Assembly (NCBI GenBank): GCA_023376005.1 | Contig: CM042142.1 | Location: 51,674,284-51,738,283, forward strand | Origin: Doryteuthis pealeii | Lineage: Eukaryota > Mollusca > Cephalopoda > Myopsida > Loliginidae | Direction: 5' to 3' | DNA length: 64,000 nucleotides | Shown here: piece after piece, positions 9,452-20,275 of the stretch | How the letters are laid out: each line of letters opens with the position of its first letter | Numbering within the stretch: position 1 is the stretch's first letter | Notes under the pieces: model-generated | Databases searched by the model: none | Seen by the model: only the letters and a program-made list of their open reading frames with translations | What the model was told of the DNA's origin: nothing | Made by a program: the position numbers and the translations under genes

Positions 9452-9853
9452 GTGCCTCAGCAAGGGGGAAAAGACCTGTAATCAGTTCTAACGGATTATT
9501 CTATTTGTTCAGTAAAATCGATTCTCACTGTTCGCTCCATACTTATGACTGAAACTTAACATATAATACGCGGCCATTCAATAAATAAAGTTTAATTTTG
9601 ACTAAGGAGTTGGCACTAGTAGGAACCGTTTATAGCTGTATGCTTCGAGGAAAATTAATAGTGATGGGTCCTTTCATGCCCCAGACTGTCAGCATGATTT
9701 CCTTTTTGATTGACTGCTGCTCGCGGAACATTTTTCCGGTGTGTTAGTGTGTTTCAGCTCTATAAAACTTTTTGAATAAGACTCGTAATGGCAAACCCAT
9801 ATTTAGCCCATTTATATGTTGGGTTTTTTTTGTTGTTTTTTTTACTAAAATCT
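9445..9853. other. No recognised feature
   Basis: About 400 bp of unique-looking DNA before the target-site duplication of the next retroposon. No domain or RNA motif seen. Confidence 0.4.
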
Positions 9854-9866
9854 ACTTCTAGTTTAG

Positions 9867-10457
9867 GTTTGGTTTGGTTTGTTTTGTTTTACGACATATC
9901 AACCTCAGTGGGTCATTTAATGCCGATAAAGTTTTGAAATAAATCAATTCTAATGGATAATACAATTTTTTTATAAATACATTTTTCTATTTAACTCGGA
10001 CCCTAACAGGTACTACCACTCCGGGTCAGATTGGACCAGGAGCAATGGTGATGAAGGGGTGCTCCACATTCCCCAAACCTCCAAAACTGGAACCTCACCA
10101 TCAGATAGAGTTTAACGTCATTCCCAGGACATGTAGACCCGCAGCTATCGCCTTCTAGCACCCATATGATAAAAAGGGGTTGGGGCTTGCCATAACAGCA
10201 ATAGGGTTGGGAAAATCATATAGGTGCTAGGGCTTGACGTGACCAGCCGATTGATCGGAAGGGGCCTCTCAGACCGCCCGTCTAGCCCAAGATAGGGCCA
10301 AAGTGGAGTATTGCATGTCATGAACTGCTCATCCACCTGGGCTCTATCCTTAAGCATCACGGGTCGCCACCCACGGCCAACAGGTGGCCCCATTGGGGGA
10401 ATCTTACCCCTCTGCAGAGTCAGTCGGTACATTCTAACGCCCCAGCCGACAGGGCGG
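9867..10457 (-). mobile_element. Retroposon C, full-length copy with 13-bp TSD
   Basis: A minus-strand copy flanked by ACTTCTAGTTTAG at 9854-9866 and 10458-10470. The tail on the left is (GGTTT)n followed by TTTTACGACATATCAACC. The exact 13-bp duplication and simple-repeat tail indicate target-primed reverse transcription. Confidence 0.85.
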
Positions 10458-10470
10458 ACTTCTAGTTTAG

Positions 10471-10939
10471 TAAATATTTATTTACATCCTTATTTATTTG
10501 CGCATATGAGAGGTTACACGCTAATAGTATTCCGACATATGTTTACTTCTATTTCCAGCGAGGAAGATATTTTATGCATTTCCGTATTTTTCAGTAGCTG
10601 AATTCTTTCTATAGCATCTACTTACCAAAATGTACTAATTATTTCTTGCATTATTCACCATATCACAATTTCAAAAAGAAAAGTTATAATAAAATTAAAA
10701 GCTTTTCTACACACCATAATTGTAAAGGCTGTCTCTTTTCAGCAGATTCACTATTCGAAATTTGTATGCGATGCCGGGCACTGTGTTTTCCACTCGAAAG
10801 AAGTACCACTGAGTATGCCGATTCGTATATAAATCTGTCTTCAGTACTAATTCGTATTCAAATTGTCCCCTGCAAACAGATGTATAAAAGAAAACGTATT
10901 ACATAAAGCAGATAAAAGCACATTAATTAGAATACTTAT
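10471..10939. other. No recognised feature
   Basis: AT-rich DNA. The 86-residue open frame at 10646-10906 resembles no family I know and lacks clear splice or promoter context. Confidence 0.4.
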
Positions 10940-11210
10940 GTGGGGGCGCATGGTGTAATAGTTATCGTCGAGTTCAAATCCTGGGTGGGGCTGTTTGTAA
11001 TTCACATAGCGCTAATAACTTTTGGAATGGTATTCATTCAACTATTCTCCCTATGGCTATGGATAAATAGTAAGGCAGAATGGTCTCTTTAACCTTAGGC
11101 AACCGTTCTAGAAGGAACAGTCTGAATTCAAAAATTCGCTTAAGAAATTGATCTTGTGTCACACTCTACTCGTAGGAGGAGTTGGTAAATATGCAATTAA
11201 AAGACTTATC
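10940..11210 (+). repeat. SINE B copy
   Basis: Starts GGGGGCGCATGGTGTAATAG with an A-box-like TGGTGTAATAGTTATCG and a B box GAGTTCAAATCC (10971-10982), then the family body. The D/anticodon spacer is short compared with other copies. Ends GGAGTTGGTAAATATGCA. Confidence 0.75.
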
Positions 11211-11989
11211 AATTCGTCAAAACTCTTTTTAAAAAGAGATTTTGTATAACTGTTTTATCACGAGGTGGAAAAATACACAGATGAATGTTGTGCTTAATAC
11301 ATTTATTAAGTACCAGCATCCGGTGCTAAACGGATACATACAAACACAGAACAAATAAGTACAAAAAAACAAGACAAACTTACACTAAATAGAGGAGGGT
11401 CAATTCGGTATAGCCAACGCAGCAAAGTCAGTCTGAATATTATTCAGCTAGTTAATCTACTTTAATCGTAGGTTATTTTATGGCTATGAGTCAGTCCATC
11501 TGGTAGAGTGCGGAAGGGGTGTTAGCTACTCTACAACAACAACATGATTTCTCATCCGAAACACTGGAAACAGATTTCATATGAAAATTATTGGTACAAT
11601 AATAAAGTAACGGTCCCATTTTATATGTCATCGATTTTTGTAAAGTATTGACCCAACCCCAACTCATCCTGTTTCACTACTGCCAACCACTGAAGTTGTT
11701 TTTCTCACCAAGCTCAATTTGAAATTAATTATTGTTATAACTTCATCTATCTATCTAATGTTTACTTATGAATAAATATATCTAATACACTGTATGAACT
11801 TTCATTAAAAGGACTAGTATGCAAACTATCCACACTATGTACTATGTAATCATTTAAATGCATTAATAACATGGAATGTTTTGAGACAAATCGATATATT
11901 TTAAGTATAATCTATACTTTAATTGAGACACCGTTAATGCACAAGATGATAATTAGGATGAAATAAAGATTACTTAATAATCATTGAGA
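11211..11989. other. Mostly unrecognised; short shared segment
   Basis: A segment near 11600-11645 (AATAATAAAGTAACGGTCCC) recurs near 12950-13000, so both lie in an undefined repeat. The rest appears unique. Confidence 0.4.
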
Positions 11990-12057
11990 ATATAACGTAA
12001 ATAACTCAAGGAAAGCTGACGTCGGTGGTGAGGTAGTTTCAGTTACAGACAGATATC
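11990..12057 (-). mobile_element. Helitron 5'-end fragment, family III-like, inverted
   Basis: Reverse complement reads CTGTCTGTAACTGAAACTACCTCACC, matching the beginning of the element at 17880-18372. It lies head-to-head with the family I Helitron that starts at 12060. Confidence 0.5.
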
Positions 12058-12059
12058 TT

Positions 12060-12690
12060 TCTTATTATAATGGAGATTGTATGTTTTTCTGTCTGTAACC
12101 GAAACTATATTACTATACAAGTCACAATTCCCATTGTTATTTACATCATATTCTCCATGATTTTATTTTTATTTAAACCTCAATTATTAATAAAATTGTT
12201 TTACATCTTTATGACTGTTGACCATATATACATACAAATAACATGCAATTACATTTATATATACAACAAAATAGCGGATTACAGTGTGAATGGGAAGGCT
12301 AATTTGCATATAGATATTAAAATTTGATTTTAATAAATATGTGCTTAGTATTATTGATTTCTAATTGTTTGTTTTATCTTATTGAATATGACAAAAATCT
12401 TCAATAAATCTTAAAAGAAATCCATTAACAAAAAGAAATAACTGTAATATTATTCTTTACTTCCTATTTTAACTAAATAGTTAAATTAGGAATTTACCAA
12501 TGAAAGACGGGAGTAAGGGAAAATGATGGAAGAGTTAGTTTTCAAAGCTGTTCTATTTTTAATCATACCCCTCTGTTCCAAATATTTTATCTGAATTTTA
12601 TTCAGTTTCATTGGCCTTTCTAATTTAATATGATATTTTATTATATTAAAACTTAAATACTTGCACCCGGAGGGTGCATATATTTGCTAG
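12060..12690 (+). mobile_element. Helitron family I (non-autonomous), full copy
   Basis: 5' end TCTTATTATAATGGAG at 12060. The 3' end has hairpin GCACCC-GGA-GGGTGC (12663-12677), then TATATTTG and CTAG (12687-12690). About 630 bp with no Rep/helicase. Copies: 19033-19660, 35979-36612 (minus), 59941-60473, and fragments at 48425-48715 and 60706-61206. Confidence 0.85.
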
Positions 12691-13490
12691 TACACATAAT
12701 GTCCATTTTAACAATATAAGATATATTTAATCGCCGATCTTGAAAGCCGTTTATATGCACGTGTTCAACATTGACGAACGGACCTGCAACCAAGGACTTT
12801 GCTTAACCGAAGGATTCTAATCAACATTAAGGGACACCCAGAAATAACCAATGGATTTTCACTAAATATCAGCATCTACTTAACACAAGGGATCTACACT
12901 GTAAAGTGCTCTCACTCGAAGCCCAAAAATAGCCGCAAAAACCGTAACAATAATAATAAAGTAACAGTCCCATTTTTCACGTCATCGATTTTTGTAAAGT
13001 TTTTTCTATTAGCTTTCAGAAAATAATGTTGGGTACCAGGATAACTTCTGCAATTGGTAGCAGTACAAGTGGTGGAAGTAGAGGTAAAAAAAAATACTAA
13101 CATCAAAAATGGGTCCACAACTTTATCGTTGTACAAGATTTTCATCTTATATGTTGGTATTAGATCAGACGTTGTCAAATATCATTATTATTTTTTACGA
13201 GTGTTAAGATTATTGTCGCCATTTTAGGCGTTTAGTTGGTAAATCCAATGGTAGAAAAGAGTGTAGTTGATGTTGGCAAGTTCATAAATATGAGTGGAGA
13301 TTTGGCGTACATCTTATACCCATAGATAATCCAACAACTAGTATTTCTTTCTGTTTGATTTCAGTTGCTTTTATATCAAAATAAAGAATTAATTTTCGGC
13401 AAAGGATCGAACTTGTATGCTTTTCTTCTCGGTAAGCTTATCTTAGTGCGCTACGGCTTGAATTGCAAAAGCCAATTATTAAAAGCTATT
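12691..13490. other. No recognised gene
   Basis: Contains the shared segment noted near 12950 and AT-rich DNA. The 88-residue minus-strand frame at 12912-13178 has no identifiable domain. Confidence 0.4.
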
Positions 13491-13706
13491 GTCGTGGTGG
13501 CCTAAAGTCAGTATCAGCCAGACAGTAAGGGAGTCTATCCCCTTTTCACTAGCACTAAACCAATGAGATTGCTTTGGCGTCTGAGGTGGAGTGCCATCAG
13601 CTCCTAACTTTACTGTACAGATCCCTGTGCTACTTATACGCTGAGTTGGTGAGGGCCGGTATCGAACCAGGAACCTTTTGGTTTCTTGGCGGACGCTCTA
13701 CCCCTC
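13491..13706 (-). repeat. SINE A copy
   Basis: The body and partial tRNA-like head match the 5026-5270 copy (e.g. GAGGGCCGGTATCGAACCAG, the inverted B box). Truncated inside the head near 13706. Confidence 0.75.
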
Positions 13707-13736
13707 TGCACGAGTATATCAGAATATGTTTTTTCT

Positions 13737-13945
13737 GTGTATCATTGTTCTCTACACAAAATTTCGGCCGATATGCTCTCTGTCCTTCTTTAGGTATTTC
13801 TTGTCGGACTCGGGAACATTCTCGAACTCGGGAACTTTCTTTTCGAACTCGGTAATTTTCATGTCATGTCGTAATCGGGAGCCTTCCTGAAAATACCTCA
13901 AGAAGCCCGGAGTGCACATCGGCCGAAACTTTGTGTAGATAACAA
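13737..13945. mobile_element. Foldback with hammerhead-like ends and a 21-22 bp tandem core
   Basis: The arms 13750-13805 (minus) and 13890-13935 (plus) each read CCTcAAGAAG...GGCCGAAAcTTTGTGTAGA, similar to a hammerhead core with long stem II. Between them are three degenerate units of about 22 bp containing GAACTCGGGAA. The same core repeats recur at 32880-32960 and 37160-37215. Confidence 0.5.
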
Positions 13946-14232
13946 TAAAGATAGGGACAATAGCCTGAATAATCTAAATAATACAAATTATTGAGCTTCA
14001 TCTAAAAAATTCAGAGAAATAGTATGCTGTTCTCTATTGTCTACTTTACGTTTAATACTTCTTGACAGCTAAAAAAAAGCAACCTTTTCAACAAGATATA
14101 ACAGAACATAACCGAATATCTCCATAGAACCACTACTTTAAAGACTAAAATTCAAAATAACCTTTTCTGGCATTAAATGATTCACAGAGGTTGATATGCC
14201 GTTAAACAAATCTCAAACTCAAACTAAAAAAA
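13946..14232. repeat. Unrecognised DNA ending in the retroposon C 3' tail
   Basis: Nothing recognised up to 14165. At 14166-14232 is GGCATTAAATGATTCACAGAGG followed by TTGATATGCCGTTAAAC, the tail shared by retroposon C and the 5S-derived SINE, without the rest of retroposon C. The tail was probably carried by another body. Confidence 0.5.
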
Positions 14233-14836
14233 GGCAAAATAGATTAGATAATTTTAAAAACATCCTCTGCCCTAACAGGGGTATATTTGAAGGCACAAAT
14301 GAAGATAACAATACAGATTTTTTTTCGTTGCTAAGGAGAATTGGATAAGTTGCTAAGACTGCGATGGAATAAATAAATATTATTAAATCACCTACGTAGA
14401 AAACACCTAAGTTACCGGCCTTTATCTAAAGTGGTTGACCGAGGCAATCATTATTGTCACCTCGGCTTTTCCTTTTTAACTAAAATTATAATATAGATAA
14501 GCCGAATCAGGTGCGTGTTGTGGTAATCTGAACATTAGGTACATAAATCAGAGTAACTTCCCCGTGTTTGTTTCACTTTGAGGAAGCCGTTTGTTTTTGG
14601 TCGGCCATTTTCATTTCACCGTAAATCTACACTGAAAATACGAATTTGTTCGAATCAATACAACTGCATGTTTTAACACGAAAACATAATAAAATGTGTT
14701 TTTAATTGTGCTTGCGCATTATTTGAAATGAACTTAATTGTTATTAAGAACCTTTCCACTATTTTAGGTTTTCCCTGGGAAACAACGTGGTTCACCAACT
14801 AAGTTAAAGCTCAAACACAATTGTCTGTCCACCGTG

Positions 14837-14838
<2 letters not shown>
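14233..14838. other. No recognised feature
   Basis: AT-rich unique-looking sequence. No motif seen. Confidence 0.4.

Positions 14839-14902
<64 letters not shown>
14839..14902. repeat. (TC)n microsatellite
   Basis: About 60 bp of CT repeat with a single phase break. Confidence 0.95.
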
Positions 14903-14904
<2 letters not shown>

Positions 14905-15102
14905 AACTATCATTGGACTTAGAATACGCTGATTCCCTGCATATAGGTAAGACCCCCCCCCCAAAAAAAATACGGGGTGTCTTGGGTATATTCTCATCCT
15001 GAAGGTCTGGGTGATTGTAAAAAAAACCTTCATTGCCATTACTCCCATGCCAACCTGTTAGGGTTGTTCTTCTATGTAAATAATCACATGGGTACACCAG
15101 TG

Positions 15103-15265
15103 TGAGCCACTCAGCAAAGACCTAGATTGACTAACTCTTCACGTATACTGGATGCTGCACAGAGGACTTCCCAATAGCAGTGAATGATAGTCCCTATCCT
15201 AATTGACAAGAGATTTTTATGGATATCCGTGCTACTAGCGTGACATGATGAGGATACAAATGTTA
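15103..15265 (+). pseudogene. LINE type A 3'-end fragment
   Basis: Degenerate copy of the pol C-terminal segment (TACTGGATGCTGCACAGAGG, then ATGGATATCCGTGCTACTAG, then CGTGACATGATGA) matching 25510-25660, 28690-28830 and the minus-strand 34855-35030. Frame destroyed. Confidence 0.65.
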
Positions 15266-15363
15266 ATATGAACGTATAATGAAGGCGATTCCCTAACCTC
15301 GTGGCATAGAATAACCTATGACGTTACAATCAATCATTCAATCTATCAACCTCTCTCTCTATA

Positions 15364-15417
<54 letters not shown>

Positions 15418-15748
15418 TTTGTTATCACGTGATCTCTCTCATCCAATGATGTCGTCTCGTTGATGTAACAGGATTTTTATGTGTCTCGCTTTCTCTAGAT
15501 CCCATCACGGGGTTGATTTCCTATGCAGGTGTGTAAACAGTCTTCCTTGACCTCTGGGGGTCACACTTCCGCTGCTGGCTCTGCACGCACCCACGATGTA
15601 CTAAGCGGCCAAACCATCATCTTATTACATAATATTATTCCCGTTCCCCGCATCACTCCCTATTTATCATTTTTTGAATCGGAAACATCTATGATACTTT
15701 CCTATAGCTATGGTTTTGTGTACCTAAAAACCATCTTAAATCCATCTA
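15266..15748. other. (TA)n and unrecognised DNA
   Basis: (CT)(TA)n at 15349-15412; the remainder up to the Helitron array has no recognised feature. The 92-residue frame at 15523-15801 enters the Helitron and is not convincing. Confidence 0.45.
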
Positions 15749-16125
15749 TCTATACTTATATAAAGGGCAGTTGTGTGTATGTATGTCCGGGGAAACTATG
15801 AAAATAAAACAATTGACAACAAAGTAAATATATATACACATTCATTATCACCATATATCTTGAAAAAATAATGAAAATTTGATTTATATTCGTGAAGGTA
15901 ATTAAGATATAGAATTTAAATAGTAACAGCATGGATTTTTTTTTTAAATTTAATATTTTAAATAGGAGACAGTAAAATTTCTTCTTGATCTCGTCTTTTT
16001 TACGAAGAGATTTTTATGGGGCATCCTGTGAGGATCTACTCGCGATTCAGTAATAATGGATCTGCGAGACTAGCTTTTTTGACCCCACCCTTTCTACTCA
16101 GGCGACGCCGGGTAGCCGCTTCCAG
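15749..16125 (+). mobile_element. Helitron family II, array copy 1
   Basis: Starts TCTATACTTATATAAAGGGC and ends with CAGGCGACGCCGGGTAGCCG then CTTCCAGT (CTAG mutated to CCAG). The hairpin is ACCC.GGCG/CGCC.GGGT. It has no coding capacity and is first of four head-to-tail copies. Confidence 0.75.
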
Positions 16126-16431
16126 TACATATATAAAAGGGCAGTGTCTATGTATGTATGTATGTATGTCAGGATAAAACTACGAAAATAAAACAATTAA
16201 CGACAATGTAAATATATATACACATTCACTATCACCAGAGCTTGATTTTGTGTGAAAATAAGGAAGATTTGATTTATATCTGGGAAGATATGTAAAAACG
16301 AGTATTTGAATAGTAAGAGAAGGGAAAGTTATTGGTTGCGTTCGTGATTAAAACATAAATCAATTATGTAAGACCAAAACAATCAATGGATCTGCGAGAC
16401 TAACGTTTTATAAGTGGTTAGCCGCATCTAG
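16126..16431 (+). mobile_element. Helitron family II, array copy 2
   Basis: Begins TACATATATAAAGGGCAG immediately after copy 1, having lost its terminal TC, and ends CTAG at 16428-16431. Part of the middle and the 3' hairpin are deleted. Confidence 0.7.
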
Positions 16432-16510
16432 TCTATAAATATATAAAGGGCAGTTGTGTATATGTGTATGTCCGGAGGAAACTTCGAAAATAAAACAATT
16501 AACGACGAAG

Positions 16511-16553
<43 letters not shown>

Positions 16554-16892
16554 ATTTTGGGATGTTTGTTTATTTTTAGAAGCATTGTTGAATAAATATA
16601 TATTAATATTTATATATTTGCTTGAAGGCAATTACAATGCGCATATCGCATAAAATTCGATAATTATAGAAGATAAATAATATTGACAAGTAAATCTCGC
16701 AAAGAATTACTCGGTGTGTAGAACATCGTACGAAGTCGAAACAGCTAATGTACGATGTTCTACACACCGAGTAATTCTTTGCGAGATTCACTTGTCAATA
16801 TTATTTATCTTCTATAATTATCGAATTTTATGCGATATGCGCATTGTAATTGCCTTCAATCAAAAAATATATATTAATAAATATATATATAA

Positions 16893-16927
<35 letters not shown>

Positions 16928-17254
16928 CACTATCACCAGTGCTTGGATTTTGAGCAAAAATAATGAAGATTCTATTTATATTTGGGAAGATATTTAAAAA
17001 TTAAAATCTGTATAGTAACAGAAGGTAATTGAAATATAATGTTGATTGATTGAATTAATCGCCTCATTTATATTGTATTTTTTTTAAATTGTAAATTATT
17101 GAATTAAAGTTTCTTACTATATTGTTATATATTTACGTGGAGATTTTATGGGGCATCCAGTGAGGATCTAACTTGTGATAAGTAATAATGGATCTGCGAG
17201 ATTAACTTTTAAAAAATCCCCTCTACGCATGCGACGTCGGGTAGCCACTTCTAG
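16432..17254 (+). mobile_element. Helitron family II, array copy 3, interrupted by a foldback
   Basis: Starts TCTATAAATATATAAAGGGC directly after the CTAG of copy 2, with no base between. It is split by (TA)n plus the foldback at about 16512-16925, resumes at TTTCACTATCACCAGTGCTT and ends CTAG at 17251-17254. Confidence 0.75.
16512..16925. mobile_element. Foldback element nested in a Helitron, degenerate hammerhead core
   Basis: Arms 16612-16733 and 16749-16860 are near-perfect reverse complements (GAAGGCAATTACAATGCGCA against its complement). The 14-nt loop region reads GAAGTCGAAACAGCTAAT, the second half of a hammerhead (stem II end, GAAA, CAGCT) whose CTGATGA half is lost. The outer parts are (TA)n. 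The arms are the same family as 50885-51315. Confidence 0.7.
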
Positions 17255-17348
17255 TACATATATAAAGGGCAGTTGATATGTATGTATGTATGTATGTCCG
17301 GATGAAACAAAGAAAATAAAACAATTAACAACAATAACAATAACAATA

Positions 17349-17396
<48 letters not shown>

Positions 17397-17594
17397 TATC
17401 ACGGGTTTCTGCATTTTGTGCAAAAAAATATGAAGATTTGATTTATATTCTAAGATATTAAAAAATTAAAATATACACATAAATAGTATTGAAATTTTAC
17501 TTGATTATTCCAGCATTTGTAAATCTCAAAAGTAAATAAATCAAAATACCAGGTTTCCTCCTTCTACCAGGCGCCGTTGGGTAGCCCCTTCTAG
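17255..17594 (+). mobile_element. Helitron family II, array copy 4
   Basis: Follows copy 3 with TACATATATAAAGGGCAG and ends CTAG at 17591-17594, after the GGCGCCGTTGGGTAGCC hairpin region. (TA)n at 17354-17393 is internal. It ends 16 bp from the donor site of the carboxypeptidase exon. Confidence 0.75.
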
Positions 17595-17610
17595 TAAAGA
17601 ATAGACTTAC

Positions 17611-17803
17611 ACTCTCCTCGCTTGACGTAGATTGCCGCTTTCAAAACGAGATTCGAAGACCAACGACGGACAGCAGTCACTCGGGGTTGGCACAGGAGTG
17701 TTTTCTGGGGGTGTTTTTTCAGAGTCATAGACAATCACAGGCCGTGACCATCGAATGTTATCGTTGTACGGTGTTTCTTGGGTTTCAACAGTCTTTGTCG
17801 GCA
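17611..17803 (-). CDS. AGBL2/3-like: Cytosolic carboxypeptidase exon (CCP2/3, AGBL2/3-like), N-domain
   Basis: One 193-bp internal exon on the minus strand. It encodes about 64 residues beginning PTKTVETQ and ending CPSLVFESRFESGNLRQA then RRV. The FESRFESGNL motif is the hallmark of the N-terminal beta-sandwich domain that precedes the M14 zinc carboxypeptidase domain in CCP enzymes, which remove glutamates from tubulin tails. The preceding IIVYDS-like segment also fits CCP2/3. Splice signals: a pyrimidine-rich acceptor ending AAG at 17804 and donor GTAAGT at 17605-17610; entry phase 1 (the first codon base comes from the previous exon). The next exon, expected to continue with an EYEL-type segment, was not found downstream in this window. 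CCP1 or CCP6 is less likely. A processed pseudogene is unlikely because both splice sites are intact. Confidence 0.8.
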
Positions 17804-17879
17804 CTTCAAAGAAAGAAAAACAATAGGTAAACAAATATCCGGTAAAATATACATACAATATGATCAAAATCACTTATAA

Positions 17880-18372
17880 TATTGACATGTATTATTATAA
17901 TGAATATTATGTAACTGTCTGTCTGTAACTGAAACTATGTCACCACTGACGTCATGATTTCCTTAGTTATTTAAGTTATATTTTCACCGAATGGAGATTC
18001 GCTTCCGGTTTTTGTCTGTAACAAAAATTACGTCACTGCTTACGTCACATTACCCAAAATCGTCATAACATAGAATAAATACACTCAAAATTTGAGCATG
18101 CAACATTAAACAGTCCTCATTGCTTTTTAAAACAAGTTTTAATAAATACATGACTGGTATTATATATCTACATATAGTTTGTTTTATTTTAATACATATT
18201 TAAAGTTTACATTTCAAATTGTTTTATGTTTTAATCATTTAACGAATTTGCTGATTTTACTTGCTTAGGGTACAAACTCGCTGACATTGAATTTTTTACT
18301 CCCACGCCTCAGGCAATATGTTTCAAAAATCTATTTTTACATCGCCCGGAGGGTGTTTTTTATTTTGTACTA
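17880..18372 (+). mobile_element. Helitron family III, near-complete copy
   Basis: Begins near TATTATAATGAATATTATG with CTGTCTGTAACTGAAAC and includes TTTTTGTCTGTAACAAAAAT (as at position 1). It ends in hairpin CGCCC-GGA-GGGTG (18343-18355) followed by an AT run and a degenerate TACTAAT in place of CTAG. It lies in the intron upstream of the carboxypeptidase exon. Confidence 0.6.
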
Positions 18373-19032
18373 ATATTATTACTGCATTTAAAATCCTGAA
18401 ATGTGATATTAATAAAGATTTACGTAGAATATAGTGGAAATACTGATATCTAATGATATTCTCAAACGTATTAAAAACGATCCTAAATATAATTTGTTTC
18501 TAACACTCTTTGCTCGTGATTGAACCAGCGACTCTTCTCTTATGACCTTCACAGCTCTGTTCTCCCCCTCTCCCAGTTCCCCTACTCCTCCGTTTTCTTG
18601 TCCACCTCTCCTTCGTTCCTCGTTTGATTCACACCGTTGCTCGCTCTAGTCTATCGACTGAATGACCATTTTTTCTCCTCTCCCTCTCAGAGAAGCAGAC
18701 GTTTTATCTCCAACCTTTACCCATAATGCCCCAGACGCTTCTATAAAGAGGCCTTTCCTTCTCCTCCCTAACTTTTCGATGTTGCCTGCCTGCCTACACC
18801 CACTCCTCGTTCACCCGTTCAGTTCCGGTGTCTCAAGCAAGGTGGACTTGCACGCAAAGCAAGTCCTTGCCCGTTTTGCACAAAGTAAGTCTCTTCTCTC
18901 TTAACTATTTTCAATCATATATATAAATAAATTTATTTTATAGGGAAATCAATTAAAATAACATTAAAATAAGTGTGGTATTTTTATATGTTCGTTCTTA
19001 TTTAGTTTTGTGAGTTTTTCTAGTTTAACATA
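18373..19032. other. Pyrimidine-rich unrecognised DNA
   Basis: 18530-18900 is C/T-rich and more GC-rich than its surroundings. The 80-residue plus-strand frame at 18662-18904 has no known domain and could be chance. Confidence 0.4.
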
Positions 19033-19697
19033 TCTTATTATAATGGAGATTGTGTGTTTTTCTGTCTGTAACCGAAACTATATTAATACTCAAGTCACAA
19101 TTCCCTTAGTTATTAACATCACATTCTCCAAGATTGCATTTTTATTTAAACCTCAGTTATTAATAAGATTGTTTTATATTATCAATACTATTGACCATAT
19201 CTACATACTAATAACATGCAATTATGTTTATATATACAACAAAATAGCGGTTTACTGTGTGAACGGGAAGGCTAATTTGCATATTGATATTAAAAATGTG
19301 ATTTTAATAAATATGTGCGTAGTATTATTGATTTCTAACTGTTTGGTTTTATTTTAATGAATATAAGCAAAAATCTCTTCAATGAATCTTAAATGAAATC
19401 CATTAACAAGAAGAAATAACTGTCATTTTATTCTTTACTTCCTATTTTAACTAAATACTTAAATTAGAAAAAATAACAATGAAAGACGGGAGTGATGGGA
19501 GAGTAAGTTTCAGTTGTTCTATTTTTCGATTATACTCCCTCTGTCACAAATCGTTTTATCTGCATTCTTATTTAGTTTCATTAGCCTTTCTAATTTAATA
19601 CAATATCTTATTACATTAAAACTTAAATACTTGCACCCGGAGGGTGCATATATTTGCTAGTTATATTAAAACTTAGATACTTGCTACTGTTGCTAGT
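19033..19697 (+). mobile_element. Helitron family I with a duplicated 3' end
   Basis: 5' TCTTATTATAATGGAG at 19033; hairpin GCACCC-GGA-GGGTGC and CTAG at 19657-19660. It is followed at once by a second, degenerate 3' end (TTATATTAAAACTTAGATAC, then TTGCTAGT, 19661-19697) lacking the hairpin. Confidence 0.8.
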
Positions 19698-19769
19698 ACA
19701 TATTTTTAAAAAAGCAACAATAACATCTTATATAACAAATCCGCTATAAAGTCCAATCCTTCCTTATCG

Positions 19770-20275
19770 CGTCAAGGCTGTTGTAAACGTGGTAGAGTCA
19801 GGGCTATGCCGTCGGGAACTTGTTCGTGATTGGACCATTCGAGACGTACAGGTTTGGTACACCGTGGTATTAGGGCCACAACCCAGCCAAAGAGACTGGT
19901 TAAAATTCCAAAGAGGCGTCTACTTTTGGACCTCTCGTCCCTGTGTTTGTTGGATAATCTGTGGCAAACGAGAGTGTCCGTGTGCAGGGTTTTGGGGACC
20001 ACTGTGGTCCTTCCTGTTCCCATTATACTCCATCTTTAAAACTCAATTGTGTTACCTGGATCGTTTCCAATTTCCAATTTCTCCAGTCTCTTTTCGAAGT
20101 CCTTGGGGACCGTTCCAAGGGCACCAATTACAATTGGTATCGTCTTTCCAGCTCATATTCCACAGTTTCTTCAATTCTCTAGCAAGATCCAATGTTTATT
20201 TGTATCTTTTTTTTCTTTCACTTTTATTCTATGATCTGCCGGAAAGAGACCAAGCCGAATGAGATCTCTTAACTA
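19770..20275 (-). pseudogene. LINE type B pol C-terminus, broken
   Basis: The minus strand carries the type B signature region (NWNWRSQ-like, PIVIGAL, LGTVPK, KRLEKLEI.. in shifted frames) plus an upstream domain (HRDERSKSRRLFGILTSLFG, 19900-20000). Several frameshifts and stops. The same family occurs three times in tandem at 54240-55430. Confidence 0.6.

Noticed and set aside
19789..20262. 157-codon plus-strand frame
   Set aside because: Antisense to a broken LINE C-terminus; no domain in this frame.
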